Origin: Tenacibaculum sp. | GTDB taxonomy: Bacteria; Bacteroidota; Bacteroidia; Flavobacteriales; Flavobacteriaceae | Length of the DNA: 32,655 bases | Direction: 5' to 3' | Assembly: GCA_020631475.1 (NCBI GenBank) | Contig: JAHDHE010000017.1 | Coordinates: 1 to 32,655, forward strand | Shown here: piece after piece, positions 7,296 to 17,215 of the stretch | Position numbering within the stretch: position 1 is the first letter of the stretch | Layout: the number at the start of each line of letters is the position of its first letter | The notes under the pieces: model-generated | Databases searched by the model: none | Told to the model about the DNA's origin: nothing | What the model saw: only the letters and a program-made list of their open reading frames with translations | Translations under genes and position numbers: made by a program

Positions 7296-10200
7296 TTATT
7301 CAACTATAATTTTTAGTCCTTTAGAGTGACTACTAAATTCTGGGGCATACATGCTTTGAATTGTTGTTATTCCGTTACTAAAATCACCAGCATTATTAAC
7401 TCTAACATCATATTCGAAAACATATACTCCTTTAGGTAAACGATCGAAAAAGAAATTTGTTGCTGCATCTTTAGTACTTTCATAATAGCCTAAACCATCT
7501 TGCCATTTGTATTTTGATAATACATTTATTGGCTCAACACCAGAGGCTCTCATATCTTTCATATGAACAAATTCCATATCTCTATCCGAGCGTAATTCTA
7601 TTCGAACAGTAACTAAATCACCTACTTTTAACACAGTGTTTTTTGTAATTTCTTTTAATTCTTTACCAGTATAAGAATTTACTTTTAAAAATAATTTTTT
7701 CTTTAATTGTAAAGGTGTTTTTGCCGAGGTTATTTTATCTAAATCTTCAAAATATTGCCAATACAATCCCCCCCAAGCAATATCTTTTCCTTTTTTAGAA
7801 ATAGTAACATCACCCATTTCTTTAGTGATTTCATTATTATTCCATGAAGTTTTAAAATAACCAGTACCAGCTTCAATTTTTATGTTTTCTAATTTAGAAG
7901 GATTTATAACCTTGTTTCCGATTTTTACATCTACCATATCAGTAATAGATATCCAATCATTACCTTGTAATAATAAAGCGTAAACAGCTTCGGTAGTAGC
8001 TTTAGTTGTTTTCCAACGATTGGTTTGTTTGTTTTTAAGCAACCATATTTTTAAATTGTCAACTGTTTTAGTATCATTTTCAATTTCAGAAAAAGCTTCT
8101 ATTAATAATGCTTGTGTTTCGATGGGTGATTGGTACCAATACCAACTTGGTTGATTCGATTTCCAATACATTCCTAATTCATCAGAAGTAATACTGTTTT
8201 CTTTTAATGAAGCAAGTATTTTATTTGTAACCGTTTTTTTATCATTTCTAAATTGTATTAAAGCAATTTGTCCTTTTGCGTATAAATTATAATCATTCCA
8301 ATATTTAGAAGTTTGATTTTTGTAATATTCAACTGCATTTTTAATTTTAGTATTTAACGAGATATCAGTATAGAAACTACGCATGTATAAATACTGAATT
8401 GTAAAATAGTTTAAATGGTTTTGTTTTAAATAAGCTTCATATTTCTTATTACCATTTTTAGTTTTAATATCGTCAGCCCTTTCTAATAATTTACGGTATT
8501 GTTCTTCAATTTCACCATCTAAAAAGTGGATAGCACCTACTAGCATTTTATTAGTAGTTTCATCAAATTGATTAATACCTAGTTGTTTTAAATGCCCAAA
8601 TCCACTAACAATATGTTGCGTTATGTATTTATTCGGATAATTACCACCTTTAAACCAAGGAAATCCTCCATTAGACATTTGCATGTTTTTTAGTTTATTA
8701 ATAGATCTTTCTTGTTCATTTTTTATTTTATTCAAATCGAACAATAAAGCGATACGTTTTTTTTGCTCAGTTTCTGATTGTGCATCGCGTAACCAAGGAG
8801 TTTCTTGAATAATTAACGATTTGAACTCTTGATTTTCCTCTAAATCCGACAACAAAGCATCACTGGATTTCCACTGATTATATACTTCCTGAATTCTTGG
8901 GTTTGAGTTCGCAATATGACTGGCTAGTTTATTTGCATAATAACGAGCAAAGGTTTGTTCGCTACATTCATATGGATACTCCATTAAATATGGTAAAGCT
9001 TGTACAGCATACCAAGCAGGATTTGAGGTAACCTCTAATGTTAATTTATGATTTTTTAAAGATAATGAAGTATTGTTTTTTAACTTATCTAAAGAAAATC
9101 TTTTAGTTTGACCAGATCCCACCCACATTGGTAAAGTTTCGGTAACCAACATTCTGTTAGATAGTACAGGTAATACATTTTGTTCTCCATCAGAAAAATC
9201 ACCTGCTTTTGCTACGGTTTTATACTGAATAGCTTGAATATTATTAGGAATTGATAAGTTCCATGAAACATTGGTGTTTCCATTTTTATCAACTGTAAAA
9301 GATTGGCTTTTTACTGAATTATCAAATAAGTTAATTTCTTTATTGGTAATAGCATCTTTTAAAATTAACTGAGCAATACCAGATAAATCTTTATCAGATA
9401 AGTTTGATATTTTAGAACTCAACGTTATTTTATCTCCTTCTCGTAAAAATCGAGGCGCATTCGGTGTAACCATTAACTCTTTTTGAGTAACAGCTGTTAA
9501 AGTTTTAGTAGCAGATTGTAATTCTTTAGTGTATGCTAATAATTGTAATTTCCATTTAGTTAAAGCTTCTGGAGTTGTAAAGCTAAAAGTAATATTACCG
9601 TTTTTATCGGTTTTTAAATGTGGATAGAAGAAAGCAGTTTCTTGTAGGGTTTTACGAATCTGAACCCCATCTAAGTTTGTTTTTTTCTGGCTGCTTTTTG
9701 TAATAGGACCATTTAGATTCATTGCAAAGATATTATTCACATCTTCAATTTCATCTGATTCTGTAGATTCAAGTACTGTTTCTTCAACTTCTTTTTCATT
9801 TTCTACTATTTCAATTTTTTGAGGAATAGGAGCTCCCATTTTAGCTATTTTTCTCATCATTATTCGACCATTATTACCAAAATGTAAACCAAACCAATTC
9901 AATTGGTCATATTGTTGAGTTTGATAACTAAAGTCAATGTACCTATTATTAAAAATTCTAAAACTTTCGTTACCAAAACTTTGATACGCATTTGCATTGC
10001 TACCGTATGAATAATAAGTTGCTGTTGTAATTGGATTGAATTGCCAATTATGTGGTTTAAATTCATCTAAAGAAGCATCGTACATACTTGCTAAAACTTC
10101 AGCAGATACTTTATTTTTCTTGTCGTTTTTAATGGTAAAACTCCAAGTTTCGTCAGCTCCTGGTTGCAACTTGTCTCTAAAAGTATTGGTTTCAATAGAA

Positions 10201-13200
10201 ATAAGTTCTTGCGGATTAGGTACGGAAATATTTATAATTCCACTGTTATAAGCGTTGTAATTAACAAAGTAATATTTAATGGCAAAACCTCCAATACCTT
10301 CTTTACTTACTGGAATTTCTATCTCTTTTATTTTATTGTTTAAATGAATTAATTGTGTTTTTACAATTTTATGGTTTTTTTCGGTTTGCAACACAACGGT
10401 TACATCTTTTGAGGCAGAACCAATTTGTAAACAAACACTTTCATCAACTTTATAAGTTGATTTGTTGGTTTTGTAAAAGAACAATTGATTGTCGGCAACT
10501 GTTTTGTTTGTATTATTAGTAACCGAAAATATAGCTTTGTCTGTTATCTGTTGATTAAATTTATCTTTAGTATTTATAACAACAATGTATTTTCCTGAAT
10601 TCCATTTTTTGAAGTTATTTAAAATAATTTCTTTAGACATTTGCGTATCAAAAGACTTTTCAAAAACAAGTTTATCTTTTTTCCAATCTGTTACATTTTC
10701 TTCTTCTTTAGTATAAGAATCATGCGGAAATAATTTTCTAAACTCAGCTTCTGAAATATCCTGATAATCGGGTGTATTCCAAGGTCTTTTTCGTAACGGA
10801 TTTTTAGGAGCTTGTAATTTGTAAATTTTAATAGTTCCTTTTGCAGGCGCAAACTCACCGTTTAAGTTTTTAGTAGTGATTTCAATTTTCTGAGAATCAT
10901 CTTTTACATTTATAGTATTAGGAATGTTTAAAGAAGCAATTAGAGCATGATATCCTATTTTTACGATCATAGTTGCACTACGAGTTTCTCCGTTAACATC
11001 TGTTACGTCGGCAGTAATTTCATAATTAAAAATTGGAGAACTATCCTTAGAGACACTTTCATCTGGAATTGCTTTAAATTTGATAGAAAAATTACCTAAT
11101 GCATCTGTGATGCCTTCTCCGTGTATAATTTCTTGTGCTTCTGAAGAAAATCCAGGTCTACGCCAATACCACCAACTTGGATATTGCACTTTTCTATGAA
11201 CACGGTAAACTACTTTTGCATCGGTAATATTAGTGCCAGAAAAAGCTTTTGCAAATCCGTTTATGGTAATACTATCGTTAAGTTTATAGGTTTTAGTAAT
11301 TGGCTTAAACTCGGTTTTAAACTTAGGTCGTTTATATTCTTCTACTGAAATAGGGGATAGATAATCGTATTGTGTAAAATCGAAATTAATATTATTGTAA
11401 AAGTCACTTTTTTGTTTTTTACTCTCATCAATCGAGAAAGTATATTCACCAGTTAAACCATTGTTAGGTAAAATAAACTCACCAGAGACTGAACCATAAT
11501 CATTCAGTTTTAAATCAAGTTTTTTTACTTCTTGTCCGTTTACATCTTTTAAAATAATTTGAACATATTCATTGATAAATGGTTTAGATTTATTTCCTTT
11601 TTTCTGAATGAAAATTCCTTTAAAATAAACTGTTTGACCAGGGCGATAAACACTTCTGTCTGTAAAAATAAAGGGTCTTATGATTGTTTCATCTTTATCT
11701 TTTTCTGTAATTTTCTTTTCGTGTTTATATAAATAATAATCACCAAAAATAGCTTTGTCTTGTTTTGTTGTAACTGTTATAAATACATTATAGTAAGTGT
11801 GATTGCTTTTATAAGTCGCAAATCCACCTGAATCGGTAATTAGTTCTTTCTTTATGGTTTTACCATACCTACGTTGTGTATTTTCTAATAAAAGGTTTGC
11901 GTTTTTAATAGGTTTTCCTGTATTTCTATCAACTACTTGGTATGTTTTAACATTGTTATTATTACTTTCAATTAAAGCTAGATTACTAACTTGAATGTTT
12001 GCAGTAGCATATAAATTGGTTGTATTTATATTGTTGTTTTCGTGTGCTACGATTAAATAATTTCCTTGATTTAGTTTCTGTACAATAACCTCAGTAGTAT
12101 GCGATTTATAATCAAACTCGTTTCTTAATTTGTTTTTCCAAGTTGCTACTTTTTCAAGTTGATTGATAAAACGAACACGTTCTTCTTTTACTCTAAGTCT
12201 ATTTAGTTTTTCTAGCTTTTTTTTATTGATTTTATAAATGGTAAAAAATAACTCATCAATATTATTATAAGTTATAAGTAAACGAGATGGATTGTTAATA
12301 GGAACAAATTTTTCTGATATAACAGAAAGTGTTTTATGAGTTATTTGTTGTTTAAGTTGCTCACATTTTTTTGCACCTAAACTTTTAGGAAATAACTTTA
12401 TTACTTGATTGCAAATAGCAAGAGCATCTTTGTTTTTAAAACGATGTTCTATATTTTTATCTTGATAATTACTATTTGCTTGTTGATGATAAATTTGTGC
12501 TATTTCATAAAGATATAGACTAGAAACTTCATTGTTTTTATATTTCTTTTCTGAAGCTTTTAAAGTTTGAAGCAACAGTTGTTCTCTGCCAGTGAAAATT
12601 CCATGTTGATTTACAAAAAGTAATCGTTCTAAATCTACATTTGTTAAAGCATCAAGATTGTTGTTTTTTAAATGGAATTTAATTAAGTTTTGATAAATTT
12701 TTAAAGTATTAAACTGTAAGGAAAGATCATCTTTTGTAGTTAAACTTAATTTAGAAAAAGCCTCAGCAGTACGAATAAATTCAGGATTATCAATCTTAAA
12801 TTGATATGCAGGTTTTGTAATATTGGTCTCGGTAGTTTTATAAAATTTTAATGTATTGTGCGCTAAAAAATCGAATAGGGTAGGGCGATATTTTTTAGAA
12901 TCTTTTACTGTGTGTAAAATTTCTTCGAACTTATCAATTTTGGTTTGTTGTAGTAATAATCCGTTTTCTAACGAATTTTGATAGTAGTTATGAATTTCGG
13001 CAAACAGCGTATTTAAATCCCAAGTTCTAAAATCATTTTCATTAATTTTTTCAGATGTATTTGTTCGCTGGTAAAACTTCCATCTATTTTGATTGAAATA
13101 TTGCCAGTATAAATTAGCTAAAATATTTTCTAAGATATTTTTTGTCGGGAATGAACTTTTATCAATCTGTTGTTTAAATTGATTGATGATTTTAAGTTGC

Positions 13201-13439
13201 GCATTTTCTTCTAAAGTAAAAGAAAATTTACTCTTATAAAGCAGTGATTTTATAATCTGTGGAGAGTTGTTACTTTTCTCAGCTTTATCATAAATTGTAT
13301 TTACAACCTTTAAAGCTGACTTAGGAAGGTTATCAACTTCAAATTTTTGAACTTTATCCCATAAATCTTTATAGTTTTCTTGAGCATTTAATAAGGTTGA
13401 AAATAATATCATTAGCAATATTGATGTCAGTTTTTTCAT
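7296..13439 (-). CDS. Alpha-2-macroglobulin family protein
   Basis: This very large exported protein (2047 residues from the ATG at 13439) has the signal peptide MKKLTSILLMILFSTLLNAQ. The first 350 residues or so look helical. An MG2-type segment with the hallmark VYRPGQTVYFKG lies near residue 593. A Glu-rich, bait-like stretch spans about 1208-1235, followed by the conserved A2M block ending in TTPEALTKWKLQLLAYT. The thioester-type motif is CSEQ with Cys at 1492, followed by a helical thioester domain and a C-terminal beta-rich region. Bacterial A2Ms are thought to trap invading proteases in the periplasm. The family's usual partner, PbpC, is not nearby. In-frame ATGs at 13466 and 13451 are alternatives, but 13439 starts the signal peptide cleanly. 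Confidence 0.93.
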   Translation of the reverse strand: MKKLTSILLMILFSTLLNAQENYKDLWDKVQKFEVDNLPKSALKVVNTIYDKAEKSNNSPQIIKSLLYKSKFSFTLEENAQLKIINQFKQQIDKSSFPTKNILENILANLYWQYFNQNRWKFYQRTNTSEKINENDFRTWDLNTLFAEIHNYYQNSLENGLLLQQTKIDKFEEILHTVKDSKKYRPTLFDFLAHNTLKFYKTTETNITKPAYQFKIDNPEFIRTAEAFSKLSLTTKDDLSLQFNTLKIYQNLIKFHLKNNNLDALTNVDLERLLFVNQHGIFTGREQLLLQTLKASEKKYKNNEVSSLYLYEIAQIYHQQANSNYQDKNIEHRFKNKDALAICNQVIKLFPKSLGAKKCEQLKQQITHKTLSVISEKFVPINNPSRLLITYNNIDELFFTIYKINKKKLEKLNRLRVKEERVRFINQLEKVATWKNKLRNEFDYKSHTTEVIVQKLNQGNYLIVAHENNNINTTNLYATANIQVSNLALIESNNNNVKTYQVVDRNTGKPIKNANLLLENTQRRYGKTIKKELITDSGGFATYKSNHTYYNVFITVTTKQDKAIFGDYYLYKHEKKITEKDKDETIIRPFIFTDRSVYRPGQTVYFKGIFIQKKGNKSKPFINEYVQIILKDVNGQEVKKLDLKLNDYGSVSGEFILPNNGLTGEYTFSIDESKKQKSDFYNNINFDFTQYDYLSPISVEEYKRPKFKTEFKPITKTYKLNDSITINGFAKAFSGTNITDAKVVYRVHRKVQYPSWWYWRRPGFSSEAQEIIHGEGITDALGNFSIKFKAIPDESVSKDSSPIFNYEITADVTDVNGETRSATMIVKIGYHALIASLNIPNTINVKDDSQKIEITTKNLNGEFAPAKGTIKIYKLQAPKNPLRKRPWNTPDYQDISEAEFRKLFPHDSYTKEEENVTDWKKDKLVFEKSFDTQMSKEIILNNFKKWNSGKYIVVINTKDKFNQQITDKAIFSVTNNTNKTVADNQLFFYKTNKSTYKVDESVCLQIGSASKDVTVVLQTEKNHKIVKTQLIHLNNKIKEIEIPVSKEGIGGFAIKYYFVNYNAYNSGIINISVPNPQELISIETNTFRDKLQPGADETWSFTIKNDKKNKVSAEVLASMYDASLDEFKPHNWQFNPITTATYYSYGSNANAYQSFGNESFRIFNNRYIDFSYQTQQYDQLNWFGLHFGNNGRIMMRKIAKMGAPIPQKIEIVENEKEVEETVLESTESDEIEDVNNIFAMNLNGPITKSSQKKTNLDGVQIRKTLQETAFFYPHLKTDKNGNITFSFTTPEALTKWKLQLLAYTKELQSATKTLTAVTQKELMVTPNAPRFLREGDKITLSSKISNLSDKDLSGIAQLILKDAITNKEINLFDNSVKSQSFTVDKNGNTNVSWNLSIPNNIQAIQYKTVAKAGDFSDGEQNVLPVLSNRMLVTETLPMWVGSGQTKRFSLDKLKNNTSLSLKNHKLTLEVTSNPAWYAVQALPYLMEYPYECSEQTFARYYANKLASHIANSNPRIQEVYNQWKSSDALLSDLEENQEFKSLIIQETPWLRDAQSETEQKKRIALLFDLNKIKNEQERSINKLKNMQMSNGGFPWFKGGNYPNKYITQHIVSGFGHLKQLGINQFDETTNKMLVGAIHFLDGEIEEQYRKLLERADDIKTKNGNKKYEAYLKQNHLNYFTIQYLYMRSFYTDISLNTKIKNAVEYYKNQTSKYWNDYNLYAKGQIALIQFRNDKKTVTNKILASLKENSITSDELGMYWKSNQPSWYWYQSPIETQALLIEAFSEIENDTKTVDNLKIWLLKNKQTNRWKTTKATTEAVYALLLQGNDWISITDMVDVKIGNKVINPSKLENIKIEAGTGYFKTSWNNNEITKEMGDVTISKKGKDIAWGGLYWQYFEDLDKITSAKTPLQLKKKLFLKVNSYTGKELKEITKNTVLKVGDLVTVRIELRSDRDMEFVHMKDMRASGVEPINVLSKYKWQDGLGYYESTKDAATNFFFDRLPKGVYVFEYDVRVNNAGDFSNGITTIQSMYAPEFSSHSKGLKIIVE

Positions 13440-13585
13440 AACTATGTTCATTTTTTTGATGTTCAAATCACCTAAATAACTTTACAAATAACAATTAAAA
13501 GTTTGTAAAACTAGATTTTGAGTGAGTAAACATAACTTTTCAATGAGTTTCGATTTAAAGATACTTAAATTATAGCTTGGTTTTG

Positions 13586-13593
13586 TATTTTTG
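13586..13593 (+). promoter_or_regulatory. -7 promoter element of mpl
   Basis: TATTTTTG is an exact match to the Bacteroidota TAnnTTTG element, 27 bases before the mpl ATG. No good TTG -33 box is visible at the usual distance of about 20 bases. The 181-bp region is shared with the divergent alpha-2-macroglobulin gene. Confidence 0.5.
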
Positions 13594-13620
13594 ACTTTCC
13601 ATATAAGAGAAAATTAAAAC

Positions 13621-14973
13621 ATGAAAATTCACTTTATAGCCATTGGCGGAAGCGCAATGCATAACCTAGCAATTGCGTTACAACAAAAAGGATACCAAAT
13701 AACGGGAAGCGATGATACTATTCACGATCCGTCAAAATCTCGATTAGCTAAAAGAGGATTGTTACCAGAAGAATTCGGATGGTTTCCAGAGAAAATATCA
13801 ACAGATTTAGATGCTATAATTTTAGGAATGCATGCTAAGAAAGATAATCCAGAATTGTTGAAGGCACAAGAATTAGGATTAAAAATATATTCATATCCTG
13901 AGTTTTTGTATGAACAATCGAAAGACAAAACTCGAGTTGTAATTGGAGGGTCTCATGGAAAAACTACCATTACTTCTATGATTTTACATGTATTAAATTA
14001 TCATGATAGAGAAGTAGATTATATGGTGGGAGCACAATTAGATGGTTTTGAAACTATGGTTCATTTAACCAATGAAAATGAATTTATTGTTTTAGAAGGA
14101 GATGAATATTTAAGTTCGCCTATAGATATGCGTCCAAAATTTCATTTATACAAACCAAATATTGCTTTATTAAGCGGAATTGCTTGGGATCATATTAATG
14201 TATTCCCAACTTTTGATAATTATGTAGAGCAGTTTAAAATATTTAATGATTCTCTAACTAATGGAGGAATTATGGTGTATAATGAAGAAGATACAGTTTT
14301 AAAAGAAGTTGTTGAGAGTTCTAACCATCCGATAAAAAGATATCCATATAAAACTCCAAATTATACGATTAATAACGGAATAACATATATAGAAACTTCC
14401 GATGGAGATATGCCGTTAGAAATTTTCGGAGATCATAATTTACAAAACCTAGCAGGAGCAAAATGGATTTGTCAGCACATGGGAATAGATGAAGATGAAT
14501 TTTATGAAGCCATTGTAAGTTTTAAAGGAGCGAGTAAGCGATTAGAAAAGATAGCTGAAAGTAAATCTACTGTCGTTTTTAAAGATTTTGCGCATAGTCC
14601 AAGTAAAGTAAAAGCAACCACTACTGCGGTTAAAAAACAATATTCAGAAAGAACTGTGTTAGCTTGTTTAGAATTACATACTTATTCAAGTTTAAACGCT
14701 GAGTTTTTAGCAGAATACAAAGGAGCTTTAGACAATGCAGATAAAGCAGTTGTATTTTATTCTCCTCATGCAGTAAAAATTAAGCAATTAGATGAGGTTA
14801 CTGAGCAGCAAATAGCAAATGCTTTTGAACGTGATGATTTGATTATTTATACAAATCCGCAAGAATTTAAAGAATTTTTATTCAATCAGAATTTATCTGA
14901 TACAGCTTTGTTATTAATGAGTTCTGGTAATTATGGTGGGTTAAATTTTGATGAAGTTAAGAGTTTGGTTTAA
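13621..14973 (+). CDS. mpl: Mpl-type murein peptide ligase (Mur ligase family)
   Basis: This 450-residue cytosolic Mur ligase most resembles Mpl, which joins UDP-MurNAc to recycled L-Ala-gamma-D-Glu-meso-DAP tripeptide. It opens with MKIHFIAIGGSAMHNLA, a Rossmann-type UMP-binding start. The ATP-binding loop is GSHGKTT (110-116), followed by a central block with VLEGDEY and the C-terminal KDFAHSPSKV and MSSGNYGG. Where E. coli Mpl has AHHP, this protein has AHSP. MurC is the nearest alternative, but in this phylum it normally sits in the division and cell-wall cluster. Its last four bases overlap the 3' end of the convergent nucleotidyltransferase gene. Confidence 0.88.
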   Translation: MKIHFIAIGGSAMHNLAIALQQKGYQITGSDDTIHDPSKSRLAKRGLLPEEFGWFPEKISTDLDAIILGMHAKKDNPELLKAQELGLKIYSYPEFLYEQSKDKTRVVIGGSHGKTTITSMILHVLNYHDREVDYMVGAQLDGFETMVHLTNENEFIVLEGDEYLSSPIDMRPKFHLYKPNIALLSGIAWDHINVFPTFDNYVEQFKIFNDSLTNGGIMVYNEEDTVLKEVVESSNHPIKRYPYKTPNYTINNGITYIETSDGDMPLEIFGDHNLQNLAGAKWICQHMGIDEDEFYEAIVSFKGASKRLEKIAESKSTVVFKDFAHSPSKVKATTTAVKKQYSERTVLACLELHTYSSLNAEFLAEYKGALDNADKAVVFYSPHAVKIKQLDEVTEQQIANAFERDDLIIYTNPQEFKEFLFNQNLSDTALLLMSSGNYGGLNFDEVKSLV

Positions 14974-16052
14974 AGATTTAACTTTCTTTTATACCATTTT
15001 AAATCTGTTAACCTTGAAAAAACAAAAATAAAATACGATTTATTAAAAAAAGCTTTAATAACAATAGTTAACCTGGTTTTGAACCATAAATAGAATTTTA
15101 TACTTTCCTTTTTTGAGATTTCTTTTTTTGAGTTATCTATAGATTTAATGTATTTGCTTAGATATATGTCATTTTTTTTTGAGGAGATAAAACTAATTTT
15201 TTTTGGGTGAGATAAAATAGAAGTATATAGTTTTAATCCTGCGTTTAGCTCTTTATTTAACCCATCATGATAAATTGAGGTGTTGTTTTCTAGTTTTTTA
15301 TCAAGTAAAAAAACATCATAAGCAGCTCTTAAACTCATGTTTTTTAACAAATAAGCATCGTCATTAATAAACTTTGAAAAAACAGTTAATTTTATTTGGT
15401 TTTCAAGAGAAAGTAAATTGATGTTGTTAATGTTTATAAGCGAGTTTTTTACATAATTATAATCAAAAAACTTTGATTGTTTTTTTTTTAACATTTCTTT
15501 ATGTACTTCAATAGCTCCTATTTTGTTTGGATGTATTATTCTAGGTAAATGTTTATGATATCTTGAAATTTTTGAAACTTCACTTTTATTAAAGTAACCT
15601 TTTTGTAAAAGAAGTTTAAAAGCAGTTTCACAGTTATTTTTTTCAACTAATATATCAATATCACCAACCATACGTTCTGCAATATCTTCATATAAGCCTT
15701 CTAGTAAGTTACCAGTTCCTTTTAAGAAAATAGGAGTAATATTGTTAGAAAGTAACAATTCATTTATTTCTTTAGCTTGTTCTATAATTTGTTGATTACG
15801 TTCACGATTTAAATCAGTAATATGTTTCATATACTGAACTAAATCAGGAGGTAAAAGCTGCAAAAAATTAGCTCTTTTTAAATTACAATACAATGCAGGA
15901 AATACATAGTGAGATGTACTTAATTTAACAACACTGTCCCAATCGATATTTCCAGATTTTATATCTTTTTCAACTAAATCTCGATTATGTTTTTCATGAG
16001 TAATAGTTAAGCATTTTCCAACAAAAAATAACGTCTCTTTATAAGTCATCAT
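14970..16052 (-). CDS. Nucleotidyltransferase family protein (NTP_transf_5 type)
   Basis: This 360-residue protein resembles the uncharacterised nucleotidyltransferase family PF14907. The key region is IFLKGTGNLLEGLY (108-121) followed by RMVGDIDILV (127-136), where the two Asp of GDID are the expected metal-binding pair, and AIEVHKEM (180-187) supplies the third acidic residue. The C-terminus is lysine-rich and ends in basic and aromatic residues. The same family occurs next to HPr-kinase-like enzymes in some lasso peptide clusters. Its start overlaps the end of the kinase gene by 14 bp (an ATG at 16049 is also possible), so the two are probably translationally coupled. The gene may transfer a nucleotide to the phosphorylated product of its neighbour, but that is inference. 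Confidence 0.82.
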   Translation of the reverse strand: MMTYKETLFFVGKCLTITHEKHNRDLVEKDIKSGNIDWDSVVKLSTSHYVFPALYCNLKRANFLQLLPPDLVQYMKHITDLNRERNQQIIEQAKEINELLLSNNITPIFLKGTGNLLEGLYEDIAERMVGDIDILVEKNNCETAFKLLLQKGYFNKSEVSKISRYHKHLPRIIHPNKIGAIEVHKEMLKKKQSKFFDYNYVKNSLININNINLLSLENQIKLTVFSKFINDDAYLLKNMSLRAAYDVFLLDKKLENNTSIYHDGLNKELNAGLKLYTSILSHPKKISFISSKKNDIYLSKYIKSIDNSKKEISKKESIKFYLWFKTRLTIVIKAFFNKSYFIFVFSRLTDLKWYKRKLNL

Positions 16053-17151
16053 TAAAAATTTTATGCACTGTATTAATCATGGTAGTATTATTTGAATATG
16101 TAAGTTGGTAACAAGGTAGTTTAGAAAACCAATCTAAGAAAATTTGCACATTATCAGCAATTGGAGACAGCCAAGAATCTGGAACTAATTGCTCGAAAGC
16201 ATTTATGTTAGAAATTTTTTGAATAATTAAACCAGTGTCTTTTTCATACTTAATAAATACTAATGCCTTACAAGTTTTTTTTAAGTTGTAATTAGCATTA
16301 TTAGTAGGTAAATATCTAACTATTTTATTTAGTTTTTTAAAATGATATTCAGCAGAAGTTTCTAATTCTGGATATAAAGAGAGTAAGGTAGGGATACTGT
16401 TTTTTTTTATTGAAATAGCAGAAGGGAAACTATATACCTCTTTATTTTTAGAATCAATTGGAACAAAATCGTCAGCTAAACAAGTAAATCCATTTGCTTG
16501 TAATAATGCTAAAGAAGTACTTTTTCCGTTACCAGAATCTCCTAAAAACAGCATAGATTCTTTACCATTAGTAATTGCTGAAGCATGAAAAACACCTAGC
16601 CATTCATTTTCTGATTTATTATGAATTAATTCAGTAATTTTCATTGAAAATTTTCCTTGAAAAAAATGAACATCTTTTAAATTCCAAGTTCCAATAATTT
16701 CATTTTCAATTGAAAAAGTAATAGCTTCTTTATTACTATAAACTTTAAAGTTATATATGCTTTTTGTTACACTTAAATCTTCTGTTACTAAATGAGCAAA
16801 CTTTGGGTGAACTAAAGAAAATTCATATTCAGATAAGTAATGAACGGTAAAAAAAGTATTATTTACTTTATAATGCTTTATATATTCAAAAGTATTAGGC
16901 AATGAAACTGGATTTAATTTTGTTTCGGTAATATTTTGAGAAGTTAATAAAACTTTGATATCAGTAACTAAGTTTTCAGCTTGTTGATATGGAATATTTA
17001 AAGTGTAAAATAACTTCGCTATAACTTCCTGCTCATTTACTTTGTTATTAAGTAATGATAAAATTTCAGCCACTAAAGGTTCTACAACAATATATTCGTT
17101 GTTATCTTTGAACCAAACGATAGATTTGTTTTCGATTTGTTTTACTAACAT
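16039..17151 (-). CDS. PqqD-like domain fused to an HPr-kinase-like P-loop kinase
   Basis: This 370-residue protein has two parts. Residues 5-75 fit a PqqD-like fold, the recognition element that binds RiPP leader peptides: a short beta-rich start, then VEPLVAEILSLLNNKVNEQE and paired helices. Residues about 180-290 match the HPr kinase/phosphorylase core: H189 in VFHAS, Walker A GDSGNGKST (204-212) and LADDFVPID (225-233). Between them lies an unassigned beta-rich region. The expected activity is ATP-dependent phosphorylation of a Ser in a small peptide or protein. True HprK of carbohydrate control is unlikely, because that enzyme has a different N-domain. It follows the 54-residue peptide gene, with a hairpin in the 64-bp gap, and overlaps the nucleotidyltransferase gene. 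Confidence 0.83.
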   Translation of the reverse strand: MLVKQIENKSIVWFKDNNEYIVVEPLVAEILSLLNNKVNEQEVIAKLFYTLNIPYQQAENLVTDIKVLLTSQNITETKLNPVSLPNTFEYIKHYKVNNTFFTVHYLSEYEFSLVHPKFAHLVTEDLSVTKSIYNFKVYSNKEAITFSIENEIIGTWNLKDVHFFQGKFSMKITELIHNKSENEWLGVFHASAITNGKESMLFLGDSGNGKSTSLALLQANGFTCLADDFVPIDSKNKEVYSFPSAISIKKNSIPTLLSLYPELETSAEYHFKKLNKIVRYLPTNNANYNLKKTCKALVFIKYEKDTGLIIQKISNINAFEQLVPDSWLSPIADNVQIFLDWFSKLPCYQLTYSNNTTMINTVHKIFNDDL

Positions 17152-17159
17152 ATCTTGTA

Positions 17160-17201
17160 AAAGTAATAAAACCTCGAAATTTATCGAGGTTTTATTACTT
17201 T
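17160..17201 (-). terminator. Attenuator-like hairpin between peptide and kinase genes
   Basis: An 18-bp perfect stem (arms AAAGTAATAAAACCTCGA and complement) has a six-base AT loop. On the transcribed strand the GC-rich core is followed by a T-rich arm, as in rho-independent terminators. It ends 8 bases before the kinase ATG. It probably lets only part of transcription continue, or hides the kinase start region. Confidence 0.75.
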
Positions 17202-17215
17202 AATATATTGTTTTT

